DNA of 64,000 nucleotides, taken from the NCBI RefSeq assembly GCF_030272615.1, contig NC_081407.1, forward strand, positions 376,396,877 through 376,460,876, written 5' to 3'. Position numbers and translations under genes: made by a program. The DNA is from Cryptomeria japonica. Its lineage: Eukaryota > Streptophyta > Pinopsida > Cupressales > Cupressaceae. Below are positions 35,178 to 46,600 of the stretch, piece after piece (positions within the stretch are counted from its first letter, which is position 1; each line of letters begins with the position of its first letter). Below the pieces are notes generated by a model. That model ran no database searches and had not been told where the DNA came from. It saw only the letters and a list, made by a program, of their open reading frames with translations.

Positions 35178-35310
35178 AAAATGGGATCCCATTTTCAACA
35201 CGGGATTCAAAATGGGATCCCGCTTGGTTTTTTTTTTTAATAATTTGCAATATAGAATGAGATCCCATTTTCAACACGAGATCCTGTTCTCAACATGGGA
35301 TCCTGTTTGT
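35178..35310 (-). repeat. Palindromic GGGATCC motif array upstream of transposase copy 2
   Basis: About five copies of a palindromic core: ATGGGATCCCATTTTCAACA at 35181, ATGGGATCCCGC at 35212, GAGATCCCATTTTCAACACG at 35259, GAGATCCTGTTCTCAACA at 35278 and TGGGATCCTG at 35296. They lie 190-310 bases upstream of the ATG of copy 2, the relative place taken by the GTGCATACG array in front of copy 1. Sequence differs entirely. Confidence 0.65.
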
Positions 35311-35319
35311 AAAAAGATT

Positions 35320-38300
35320 TTTTTGGGGCCTGCTTGGAGGTTCGGATTAGGCTTGGTAAATGGTTCAGAAAGCCGAACTTGAGGCTTGGAACTAGTTTGA
35401 CCTGCAACCTCAAGCCCAAATCAAGCTTCATACAAAAAAATGACTTCAAAAATAGATCTGAACAACTAATTTTTAGAATTTTTTTAAACAACAAAAACCC
35501 ATTATAGTACACACTGTCTAGATTCCAAATATATAATTTTTTAAGAGAATGGATCAATATTTCTAATTTTAAAATAATTTCTAATGAAAGAGATCCATAA
35601 ACTTGAAATAACATGGTTTTTTAAAAATTTAATAACTTTTTTGTCTTTAAGTATTTTGAAAAAAAAATTATATGGCATCAAACTATAGAAAAATCTATAC
35701 AGTTTAAAAAAAAAATAAAAAATGTTAATTTTAGGTCAAATTATGCTTGTCACACATGCATATTTTTCAAAACAGTGATTATGCCCAATTAAAAAATAAC
35801 AAAAAAAATCCTCATCAAAGGTGAGTGAGTTATAGATCTTTTCCCAAAAGGATAAAGAAAATTACTTTCATTTAGGTCAAATTATGCTTGTCATACACGG
35901 GCATGGTATGGCCCTAAAAAGTGACTTTTAAACTATAGGTTTTACTCATGCCTATTCAAACTTCTATTTTAAGATCTGGGTATTAAAAAAATTACATATT
36001 TGGAAAGTAGACTTCGAGCACTACATTTTCTATCACTGAATTTTTTCAAGAATCATCCTTTAAGTGCCTCAAATATTTAGGTCAAACGGGACAAAATCGA
36101 AAAAAAAAGGGAAACTTCCACTTTTTGGCCAAAAAGTGGACACAACTTCTTTCACTTACCCTATTATTTAAAAAAAAAAACCGCAGGTTCATTTTAAAAG
36201 ATGTTGAAGCTGCACAGGTTGGGAGCATCATCTGCCAAAGATAATGAAGCTTCTCTTGCCTCCCTCCCCCCCCCCTGGAGCAATCTCTCCACAACCACGC
36301 ACTCCTCGAGTGAGATTGATAACATGCATAGTAAATTAAAAGATGGTTTTTTGTTCTAGTGTTTCAAAAAGAAATTTGTTTTGATACATTTAGAATAAAT
36401 TGTTGTTGCTAAAATATGCCTTATGCAAAATGGAATCCGTAGTTGATGTAGAGTTTGCCTTGAAAATGAACGAATCTAAAGGTTCATTGAAGCTTCAGAA
36501 GGAAAGAATTGATTTTGATTTATGTGGATTGTATACAAATTCTTAGAAGGAACTTCGTGACCCTATTATAAGTTAAGTGCAATAAAGCCTCCTTGTATAT
36601 TCATGTACACTTGTAGGTAACCTATTTCAAATTTTCTTACATTTGTCATTTCCTATGGTTCCTGTTGACTACGTGTAATGTTAAGGCCATGGTGAATGGA
36701 ACTAGTCATAGATCTGTTAATCACTAAAGAGCCCTTTGAGGAATTGTGATGTGTTTTGTTGTAAATGGATTTGTGTTAAGAAAAAAAGCAATTGGGTTTT
36801 GGGTTGTTATCTGCAACCTACAACAACTATTAGCATGTCATTTGATTAACCTAGTCAAATAATCTAATCAAGGCATATCGATAATTTCTTTCAAAGGTAT
36901 GCTTATTCTAGTTATGAGCCAACATAACAGTAATAGTGCTATTTTACCCCTTTAATCTGTAAAAAAGGGCTTTTATTTAGGAGGAATTCAAGTACTTGCG
37001 TGAAGTGATAGTAGTCATAGTTTTCAAGAGATTTTTTTCTTCTACTAATAGAGACAATAATATGCTTAATGGTATTTGATGGTCTACCAGCGAAGCATCA
37101 CCTTAATGACTCTAAATTTATAACAAGACATATCTGGGGCATTGCTTGTATTTTGGGTATGAGGTGGTAGAATTTTTTTGGCATTTTTTCCCTTGCCTCC
37201 AAGATGCAAGGATTCAAGGTTTTTGCAAGACATTTCCATCCCAATGCTTGCAATTTTGGTACATGTACAAATTTCAAGCTTGTTGTTCTCCATCTTCCCG
37301 ATGCAGGGATGCAAGGTACCCATACCTTGTAATTTCCCATGGACAACAAATGACTCAAAATTTGGACCTTCCCATGGCTATACTTGGCATGCAAGGATTC
37401 TATACCACTTCATTATGAATCTATTTTCATTCCAACATACTTGTGTAAGTCTGGGGCAATCCACTTGAATACAAAATGTTCTATACATTTTTTTGTTAAC
37501 AATGATAAATCACACACATTTGAAGGGAGATGATACAATTAAAAAAATTCTTGGATGTAGATAGATGGTTATAAATGGCAACTTTCATAGGAGTTTAGTG
37601 TGTTTTGATAAATTGTGATTATTTGAGTTCCTATGTAAGCATTTTGTAGCATTCACCATTATGATTTTCTACTCTTATAAGAAATAAATAGTTATCATCT
37701 GTAGACCATAGCCACCATGGTTTTGAATTTTGAAGGCACAAATGACCTCAAAAAGTTGTTACATGGGCTCAATCAATGAATCCCCAAATAGAAAACATAA
37801 CCACCAAAACATCTTTGATTGATAAACTGGAAAACATAACCACAAAATCTTATGGAAATATTTTGGCTATTTCAAGTTTGGACTTAAATATTTAACCATA
37901 ACCTCAAAAAATACCTGGGTTATATTAATGTGACATAGAAACTCTAAAAATATGCTTTAGACTTCATTATTTAACCCTAAAATAAACAAACCCTAATCTA
38001 TTTTGCTCAAGTCTCACAAAACTAGAAGTTTCCCATCACATTCATATAAATAATAGCATACCCACAAATTTTGTTCCAATCTTGCATTTACATGGATAAC
38101 CCAAATTATGGAGCAAATCCATAATGAAAGATAAACTATAAATTGTATTTATATTAAACATGTTGAAAATTGTTTATAAAACACTTCTACCACAACAATA
38201 ATAGACCAAAATAAGACAATTGCAATGATAACAACCCATGCATATACAACCACATCAACAAACTAAGAATACAATACTTCGAAGAATCTACATCACATGT

Positions 38301-39960
38301 CATCTATTATATTAAATGGGGCATTACAATATTATAATATTCTACTACAAGTCTATAATAGCTACAACAAATTGAAACATAAATGATTACATCCATGACA
38401 TTTATAAGTGTCACACACACCCAATATCATCAATTTTAGCCACCATTAAAACTCAAATGCGATCTCTACATGAGATCACTCCTTCAACCAAAAGGGTTTC
38501 ATCCTTTATCATAAGATCTACAATGCTTTTGTCCCTTGACTTTGAAAAAACTATGAGTTTTCATTTTCAGGTCTAGACATTTGAACAAGTGCTCATGACA
38601 ACTTTTAGTTAGTGTTTGTTTTGGTTTGTTCAAAGACACCCTCTAGATCCCATTTCTATCAACTTAAGGCACCCAAGAAGAGTGTCAATTGTCAACTTAA
38701 GCCCATGTAATAGCTATATTGTAATTATCAATTTTATGTTTTATTTTGTTCAATTTTTACTTTGGTACAATAAATTTCTCAACCAGTGTATTGTTCCCCA
38801 AATTACTAGCCTAATTTAGAGAAGTGCTATCACAACCTAGTTGCTCTTGCATGTACCATCAAGTGCAGTCAAATATTGGATATTTGAATTAAAGACGAGA
38901 TTCAATGATATTGAAGAAATAGCTACTAACTCCTCGAATTCCTTCAAGTTGTTGATCTAGGTGGCTTGAGGAAAACAAAGATCAAGGATGATGAACCAAT
39001 TTGTGTCGATGCTCTAAAGTAACCCAAATAAGTAGTGGGCCCCATTGGAAAGGTCATTTGGAAATTGGACTCTCTTTAGAGCCTAGGTAAGTTGTGACGT
39101 TCCTAAGTTTGACAAGAAAATTGATGTAGATGTTGTTAATGATTATATTTATAAATTGGAGATGTATTTCTTTGTAATTTCTTAGATTAGAGCATTTTAG
39201 TTAAATTGGAATTTATTTCCGCCCTAATTAATTAGAATTTATGTCTGCCCTACTTAAATTGGAATTTGGAGATGTATTTCTTTGTAATTTCTTAGATTAG
39301 AGAATTTCAGTTAAATTAGAATTTATGTCTTCCCTACTTAAATTAGAATTCTAGTTCAACAATGTTGGATTGCTAGCTTGCTAGCCAAGGAGGAGTTGAA
39401 GGAACTCCACTTGATTTAGTGATGGAGGTGAATTTAAATTTGGGTGGTTTCATGGAGGTCATCAAGGAATATTTTTCCAAAAGATACAAATGAAGAAAAG
39501 TAAATTTTGTGGCAACTGTGAGAGAAAATTTTGTGGCAACTAAGAGAAAAAATTTTGGCAACTGTGAATGAGAATTTTGTCTTACTTGTCACTGATTTGG
39601 ATAGTATTGAGAGGATCCTATAAGGATGACTATCACCATACTATTGATGACTTCACAACATTGATAATGAATTCACATTAGACACTCATGGATTATCCCA
39701 AATAGACATTAGTCAACTTAAGATATGATACAAGGATTGCATACCACAAAGCCATTAGCATATCACCTACTCTAAATCACCACAAAGCGATTAGATATGT
39801 TTTTAGATGAAAAAGAGGAGTTAAATGGTTTTGGTTTAATTTGCATTATTTATATGTTCAAGTAATTTAATTTGGTATGTTATACCGAAACGTCATTTCA
39901 TAACTAATATTTCAACTTCTATATAGATAGTTCTATAGCTTGATTTTTTGCCTGTGAAGA
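35320..39960. other. Unassigned stretch between two transposons
   Basis: No gene, domain or RNA recognised. It contains a poly-C run near 36267, a 110-bp tandem duplication (see 39156-39370) and dispersed AT-rich sequence. It may include the 5' non-coding part of the CACTA element; I could not identify a CACTA terminal repeat. Confidence 0.5.
39156..39370. repeat. 110-bp tandem duplication
   Basis: A unit starting TTGGAGATGTATTTCTTTGT at 39156 is repeated at 39266 with a few differences. Each unit contains AATTTATGTC followed by (T/G)CCCTACTTAAATT. Non-coding. Confidence 0.8.
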
Positions 39961-40622
39961 AAGACCATGTCAGATAATATCAGTGAACAACAAAATAAGG
40001 AGAGAATTGCTAGATTATGGTCTAACTTGAAAAGAAAAGGTGATGGAAAATGTTATTGTCCCTACAAAATTTGTAAGGGGTTAAAGACTAGAAGACTTCT
40101 AATCAAAACAACTAAGAAACATTATAGGTTGCATGGTCACATTGAAGGGGGACATGATTATCATCCATTGGTAAGTTCTTCATTATATCACTTTAACAAT
40201 TTATATACATAAGAAATCACTTGATGATGAGATCATGATCATGGTTTATTTATGTTGACCATTTTTATATAGGTCGAGCACCCTAGAGCACATTATATGG
40301 ATCAACACAACCTAAAGAATATGGTTTTCAAAGTGGAGGAACATGGAGGTGTGAATATCGAAGCTGAAGATAATGATCCCATAAAAGATGATGATCATGA
40401 GCCACAAAACACAATTGAAGATGATGGTACAAATACATTGATCCATGACACATTTAGTACTGGCACAGCTGATCATGAAGATCAAGATGACCTTGGTGTT
40501 GTTTATTATTTACCTCTACTTGAGAAGGCATATGAGGCCTTTAGGAAGGCTCCCAGACAACTCTTCTCTCTTTTGTATTGTTGTTGGTGAACTTGAAGTT
40601 TATGAACGCTTTATACAACATA

Positions 40623-41035
40623 ACAATCTCATGTATGTTTTTTATTAAGGTAAAAATAGGTTTTGAAGGGGCCCCGTAACCCTTTACAACTAGAGCTTAA
40701 CAGAAAAAGAAACAAGAGACAAAAAGGAATAGGCCAACGAAAAGCCAACAGAAAACCATAGAAAACCAACTAAAGCCCCACAAAGCCAACAAAACCAGCC
40801 AGACCCAAGAAGAGAAACTAATTCATTTTTTTCAGGGCATTAGCCAGGGTGTTGCTAATCCCATGCAAATATTTGATTTTTTCCTTGAGATTGGGGAGAT
40901 CCTTAGCAGAAGCACCCACAACTTTCTTGACATTCGCCCTAGTCCTCTTAGCAGCACTACCAATCGGAGTAGCTTCACCACTATCAACCGGGATAGTTTC
41001 ATCATCCATGTCAAGTTCACAATCTCATGTATGTT
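40623..41035 (-). mobile_element. 5'-truncated LINE-like insertion with 17-bp target duplication
   Basis: ACAATCTCATGTATGTT occurs at 40623-40639 and 41019-41035, flanking 379 bp foreign to the TNP2 reading frame. On the minus strand the insert starts inside an ORF reading DSGEATPIGSAAKRTRANVK and LKEKIKYLHGISNTLANALK to a stop near 40818, then a 3' tail with GGGTTACGGGGCCCCTTC and a terminal CCTTAATAAAA. A long duplication, a 5' truncation and a short A-rich 3' end are marks of LINE-type target-primed insertion. The parent element is not identified. Confidence 0.75.
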
Positions 41036-41197
41036 AAGGTATGTCATATATGTCATTATAGTTAATAAATGGTGAGTCATGTACCATTAATATTCTTTAT
41101 ATTAACAAATTATTTTTTTTTGTTGTAGACTGATAGGTGAGTTTTTGTTACCACCATCAAATATTCTACCTCCTCATACCAAGAATTATCTTCCATT

Positions 41198-41749
41198 ATG
41201 AAAGATATTGGAATGGAGTATCAAGCAATAGATGTTTGTCCCAATGATCATATTATATATCACAAAGAACATGAATTTCGAACTGAATGCCTTGAATTTC
41301 ATATCAATAGATATCGAACAAATCAAATAACAAAAAAGGTGCCTCTCAAGGTTCTTCGTTATATTCCCATTATTCCATGTATGAAACGATTATTCAAGTG
41401 CACTAGCTTGTTGTAGTTTATGGATTACCATGCACACAATAGAATTCAAGATGGCATTATTTGAATGCCTGTGGATGGTTCAGTATTTATGGACATAGAG
41501 GAAAAGTGGCCACACTTTAAAGAAGAACCTCATAATCTTAGGCTTTCATTAGTAATGTATGGTGTGAATCCATTTGGAGAGCTAAGATCTATTTACTCAA
41601 TGTGGCCTATTTTTGTTATCAACAATAACATTCCTCCATGGATGCCAATAAAGAGGGAGCACATAATGTTGGCAATGATTGTTCCAGGGATTTTATCATT
41701 TAATAGTTGTCTACATTTAATTATAAATATTGCAGTAAAATGGTCATAA
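41198..41749 (+). pseudogene. TNP2 Transposase_21 core, first block
   Basis: Best-preserved part of the CACTA transposase. The CPNDHIIYHKEHEF and LRYIPIIPCMKRLF motifs precede MDYHAHNRIQDGII, then MPVDGSVFMDI. TAG at 41414-41416 and TGA at 41462-41464 interrupt one frame; the TGA stands where Arg is usual before MPVDG (CGA to TGA). Just upstream, PPSNILPPHTKNYLPL is in a frame shifted by one base relative to MKDIGMEY. Confidence 0.85.
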
Positions 41750-43165
41750 TAATTATGTAAAGTTTTTGTTCATTCGATTAGGTAAGTACCAAGTTAAAGA
41801 TATGAATGTATATATTGAGCCTCTTATTGATGAGTTGTTGGAGTTATGGAATAATGTCACTAAGTATGATGTCTCTAGACCAATAGGACAAAGACAATTT
41901 CAAATCCATGTGATGCTTGTATGGACAATACATGATGGCCCAGGGCTAACACATTTTTGTGGTATGTTATAGTGTTCAAGTTGCGCATGATATTTTTAAT
42001 TAAAAAAATAACATATTTAATCCAATTATACATTATCTTGTAGGTCTTCAAACAAAGGGAAAATTTGCATGTCTAGTTTGTGGTCCAAAGATGAAATCTC
42101 ATCATTTGAAAAGTTTAGGAAAGCAGGCATTTGATGAGTATAGGCACTTTCTCCACAAAAATTCATAAGTATTAAAATACTAAAATATATTTTTTCAATG
42201 CGAAAGAAGAGAATGCATCAAAACCACAAAGAATGACATCTCACCCATGGAAGTTGGAATATAATTGAATTAATTGTCAAGGTAATTCCATTCCATCTAA
42301 TGGTTTTTAATGTCATAAAACATCTTTTCTATCGCATTTTGTTTACTGATGATGTGATTGATGACTGTGACGGTCGTCAAGGCATTAATGACCACCTTCC
42401 TAAGGGAATAAAAAGGTATCCCTGACAACTTAGTAGGTTGTGCTATTGCGAGTAGTTACAAATTGTGCATTTGTTTGGTACTATGCATATTGGAAAGAAT
42501 ATAATAGAGACATTATGGAAAATATTGGATGGAAGGTGTGACAAAGAAAAAAATTTCAAAATTTGTAGTGACATTTAGGAATCCAATCATGCAATGAAAA
42601 ATGTCATTCAATCAAATAGCCATGGAGACAAGATTAATATGACTGACCTTCCTTGGTTATTAATGGACCAACAAAGCAATGCTCTAAAAGAAGTCATACG
42701 AAAAATTTGATTTCCCATAGGATTTGTTGTGAACATAAACAATCTCATATCAAAGAAAAGTGCATTTGGGCCAACTTGGATGAAAATGCATGATTGGAAT
42801 ACCTTCATTAAGGTAATTCATGTTCTAGTGTATTTACTATGTATTTGTATATTGTGCATGTACTTTTCATTGTATTATGTTAGAAAAAAATGAAAGATAA
42901 TTTTATAATTGTTGTAGTACGTTCTACCTCTATCTCTCCCAGACCTTTTCAACAATAATGTCAAGCAAGTCATATGTGATCTTGGAAAATACATGAGGTA
43001 AGTAGTGATATTTGTTCAATTCATTGTATAGATATTATATTTGTGATTTATTTTACTTGTTATGTAATATATATTTTTGTGTTTTGAATATCTTGTAGGT
43101 GGTTGTCATGTAAATAAATCCATAAAGAAGATATAAAATACTGGAAGAGAAAAATTCCTCATCTA

Positions 43166-43534
43166 ATGTGTGAAATGCAAAAGTGTCTACCTTCAGTTTT
43201 CTTCAATGCACAAGAACACTACCTCATACACCAAGTTGAGGAGATTGAATTGTGTGGACATGTACACACTAGGTCAATGTGGATGGTTGAGAGTCACTTG
43301 AAATTTTTTAAGTCTTTGGTTCGACAAAGAGCACATCCTGAGGGTTCTATGGTGGAAGGATATATAGTATACCAAACTATGATGTACATTTCTAAATATC
43401 TTCGTAAGTTTGCAACAAAGATCCACATGGATCGCATTTGGGATCTCAACCCCATTAAAAAATTCAAAGGGGAGTACTTGATGGAGAAAGGTAGATTGAG
43501 GAAAGTGAGAGGTAATTATAAGATTTTATTGTAG
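43166..43534 (+). pseudogene. TNP2 DUF4218-type block
   Basis: IPHLMCEMQKCLPSVFF, HYLIHQVEEIELCGHVHTRS, MVESHLKFFKSLVRQRAHPE and GSMVEGYIVYQTMMYISKYL match in order the domain that follows Transposase_21 in plant CACTA proteins (Pfam PF13960). The block is open for 122 codons. Confidence 0.88.
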
Positions 43535-44383
43535 TTAATTAATTCTTAATCTTTAAAATAAATTGGTTGTAAGACGTCTATTTATTTTTTGTACAGCTGA
43601 TCAAGAGTGGGATGCAAAATATTTGTATATTGAAAACAATCTTGATTGGATGATGGTATGGATTAAATGTTGTCAATATTTTGGTCACACATTAACATGG
43701 GAAGATGTGGCTTCATTGGTTAAAGAAGCACATTGTAATGGAGATTCTAATTTTACGCAAAGGGAAATTGATTTAGCATGTGCTTTAAGAGATAAATAGG
43801 TATGTATAAATTTGTTAATCACCAATATGTTTATCAACTCACAATGCAACAATTTTTACATGTTTGACATATTGCAGGGCATACACCACAATGTTATGTG
43901 CTACAATGGTCATAAATTTTGCATCAAAAAGCTGGATGACACAAAGAAAACTTGTGATTCTTGGATAACTGTAGTCTTTGAGGTAACAAATATTTCATCA
44001 AGAAATGAAATACATCCTCAAGAGTCTCAAAATTGATACTATGGAATTTTGGATGATATACTTGAGTGTGACTTTAATTCCTTCAAATTAGTTTTGTTCA
44101 TCATCAAATGGTACAGGATACAACTGAATAAAAATGACCTTGATAGAACTATTATTAAACATGATAATGGATTTACAATGGTTAATACAAGGTCATTTGA
44201 ACTAGTTGGGGATGATCCCTATGTTCTTCCAAGCCAATGTGAGCAAGTATTTTACTAAGAGGTTCCACATAAACTGGATTGGTCATTTGTTGTTAAACAT
44301 GATCCAAGAGGAAGACCGATAAAGTATAATGTGATGGAAGAATAAGATACCAAAGAAGTAGAAGATGATTTAGATGGTGATCA

Positions 44384-44521
44384 CAATCAACAGTTACTCG
44401 ATGATGATGAAGAAGAAGAAGAATATGATGATATCGATGGTGATGGTGATGGTGATGGTGATGGTGATGGTAGTGATGATTATGATGAAGACAATGGTGG
44501 TCGTGGTGGTGGTGGTGGTGG

Positions 44522-44583
<62 letters not shown>

Positions 44584-44621
44584 GTCATGATGATGAGTTG
44601 GATGAAGAAGAAGATCAATGA
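44384..44621 (+). repeat. GAT/GGTGAT microsatellite encoding the acidic tail of TNP2
   Basis: GGTGAT hexamers (about 44437-44470) encode Asp-Gly repeats and a long GAT run (about 44520-44582) encodes about twenty Asp, then HDDELDEEEDQ and TGA. CACTA transposases often end in acidic tracts; here the tract is an expanded simple repeat. Confidence 0.85.
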
Positions 44622-44639
44622 TATGAATGAAATGTATGA

Positions 44640-45154
44640 GGTATGTGATTAGTATATTTTCTATTTAATATTGATTTCTTGATGGAAATTTATTTGACTT
44701 ATATGGTTACATAATTAATTCATTATGTTTTGAATTATAATTATATTACATAATTAATTCATGATGCACCTTTTAATGTTTTTAATTCATGTTCCACCTC
44801 TAGCAAGTCCTAAGAGTAGAACTATGCCACCCCAAGGAGATGGAGATAGGGAGAGTGAATATTTATGTGGCATTTTTAAACTTTGTCTTTATTTGTGGAA
44901 TTTGGATTGTTTATTAGCTATGTGATGGATGTTGATTTAAAATACATATGTGATGGATTACATGTTTATGATTGATACATGTGACATTTTTTTAACTTTG
45001 TGTTTATTTATAGAATGTGGATTGCTTATTACCTATGTGATGGATGGTGATTTATGATACATATGTGATGGATTACATGCTTATGATGACACATATGTGA
45101 TGCTTATGATGCTCAATTACATATATGATGATACATATGTGATGCTTATGATGC
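44640..45154. other. CACTA intergenic region with ATACATATGTGATG repeats
   Basis: Possible small exon at 44805-44870 (CTAG then SPKSRTMPPQGDGDRESEY), perhaps the first exon of the second CACTA gene. From 44938 to 45150 short words ATACATATGTGATG and GCTTATGATG repeat irregularly. Ends at the TTATG duplication of element C. Confidence 0.5.
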
Positions 45155-45159
45155 TTATG
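45155..45159. repeat. Target site duplication of element C, left copy (TTATG)
   Basis: TTATG before the 5' LTR start TGGTG, matched at 51049-51053 after the 3' LTR end GCATCA. Confidence 0.85.
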
Positions 45160-46580
45160 TGGTGAAAGGTACCCTCTTGATTCCATTTGTTGTTTGAGTG
45201 CTAGATAGGTCTTAGATGGTCTTAGATCCTAGGTTGATCTATTGGATCAATTTGGATTCTCTTGATGTAATAATGAATCCATTTGTAAGGCCAATTGGCT
45301 CTAAGGTCATTTATAAACCTAGAGACCAAATTAGGCCATGGGGTTCATGTAGTGTAGGAAGAATTTTGATAGGTTGTTTTGAGTAGTTTTAGGCCTAGGA
45401 TAGGTCTACAATGTCCATTGGGAACTTTGGCACATCAAAAGTGTCAAATGTGCAAAATTGTAAAAGTTGCTAAGCAACATTTTCACCAGTTGTGGAAAAG
45501 AAGTTCCAATGGCCATAACCAATTGAAAATTTTTATATCCATTAGAAGAAGGCCTATTTAGGCCTCTAAGATCATCCATGTTGGCATTGGATGAATTGTG
45601 TAAAGATTTGGTGGATTGAGAAACAATAAAACTTAGATTTCACCCAATTCTCACTATTTTCTAGCAGTACAATCTGGTAAAGGATTTGATTGAATGAAAT
45701 TTTGAAGTGGTTGTATAGGGGTGTAAGTTTAGGTTATAATGCAAGTTATTTGACTCCATTTGGCATCATTTGGAGTGAGTAGTGGTTTGTTTACTAAAAA
45801 CTATTTCAAAACCCCGGTTCATAGGGTTTCACCCAAGATGTGGCCCTAACTTACAAATTCCATGGTGGAATTCCACAACCTTTTGGAAAATGAAAGTTAG
45901 GAGAGTGAAAATTAAGACTCAAAAAGGGTGGAAATATGGAGTGAGGTTTGGTGCAATTACCACCAAGCCCTAGGCTAAACAAGACAATGTGTTTAGTCTA
46001 GACTACAAGGAGGAAAGAGAAAAAAATCACCAAGGGAGTGTATAAAGACCGGTTTGATTGTTGATTTATCCCATTAGAGGATAGGGGAACATGTCCAAGT
46101 GTTGATTTTAGTTCTTCACACCCATTCTCAAGTAGTTTCTTTGTAAATCAAGCCTAATTAGGCCTATTAGGTCTGTGTCCATAGTAGGTGCTTAGGGGTA
46201 CAGGAGCAAAGCCAAACCTTAATCTCTTGGGGTTGGGTATTATCCCAAAAAGGGTACTCAAATATATAAATTTTCCCAAAGGTTCTTTGGAATAATTTTG
46301 AACAAAGTTGAAAATATCGGTGTGGCAAGGCTACTAGAACTAGGCCTAAATAGAGGTTTCTTGAGCCAGGTTTACAGAGGAGAGCTCCAAATTTGATTGG
46401 AAGATTGGGGTGAGTTTTTCTATGTGTGAAACACTCTAAATCCTCCCTAGGAAGTGTAATTATTTATTGGTTGTCATTAGTGTGTTTAGAACCCTACTTG
46501 TGGGGTTGTATTACACCTTGGATTAGGCTTAGAGGAGTGTTTTTTGCTCTTCTAACCTTATAGTTGCCCACTTTGCATCA
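45160..46580 (+). repeat. Element C 5' LTR
   Basis: TGGTGAAAGGTACCCTC to ACTTTGCATCA. It contains TAGGTCTTAGATGGTCTTAG and GTTTAGTCTAGACTACAAGG, found again in the 3' LTR. Confidence 0.9.
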
Positions 46581-46582
46581 GG

Positions 46583-46600
46583 TGGTATCAAAGCTAGAAG
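46583..46600 (+). other. Element C primer-binding site (initiator Met tRNA type)
   Basis: TGGTATCAAAGCTAGAAG starts two bases after the 5' LTR. The common plant site is TGGTATCAGAGC, so there is one difference in the first twelve bases. Confidence 0.8.

Larger units (their letters stand above)
39967..44621 (+). pseudogene. CACTA (En/Spm) TNP2-type transposase pseudogene
   Basis: Exon 1 (39967-40170) has the transposase-associated domain, with ARLWSNLKRKGDGKCYCPYK and its Cys pairs, and a GTAAGT donor. Exon 2 from 40273 is acidic and is cut by a LINE-like insertion. From 41198 the Transposase_21 core reads MKDIGMEYQAIDVCPNDHII, VPLKVLRYIPIIPCMKRLF, MPVDGSVFMDIEEKWPHF, NPFGELRSIYSMWPIFVINN and PWMPIKREHIM. 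Later blocks are IEPLIDELLELW, QFQIHVMLVWTIHDGPG, GTMHIGKNIIETLWKILDG, a DUF4218-type block (FFNAQEHYLIHQVEEIELCG, RAHPEGSMVEGYI), a DUF4216-type block (FELVGDDPYVLPSQCEQVFY), and an Asp-rich tail ending EEEDQ at 44621. Stops and frameshifts are frequent (for example at 41197, 41414-41416 and 41459), so it is dead. It is the TNP2 partner of the second gene at 51.4-56.7 kb. Confidence 0.92.

Noticed and set aside
36019-36060. CACTACATTTTC as the left CACTA terminus
   Set aside because: Only five or six bases match the expected end and no partner is seen on the right; likely chance.
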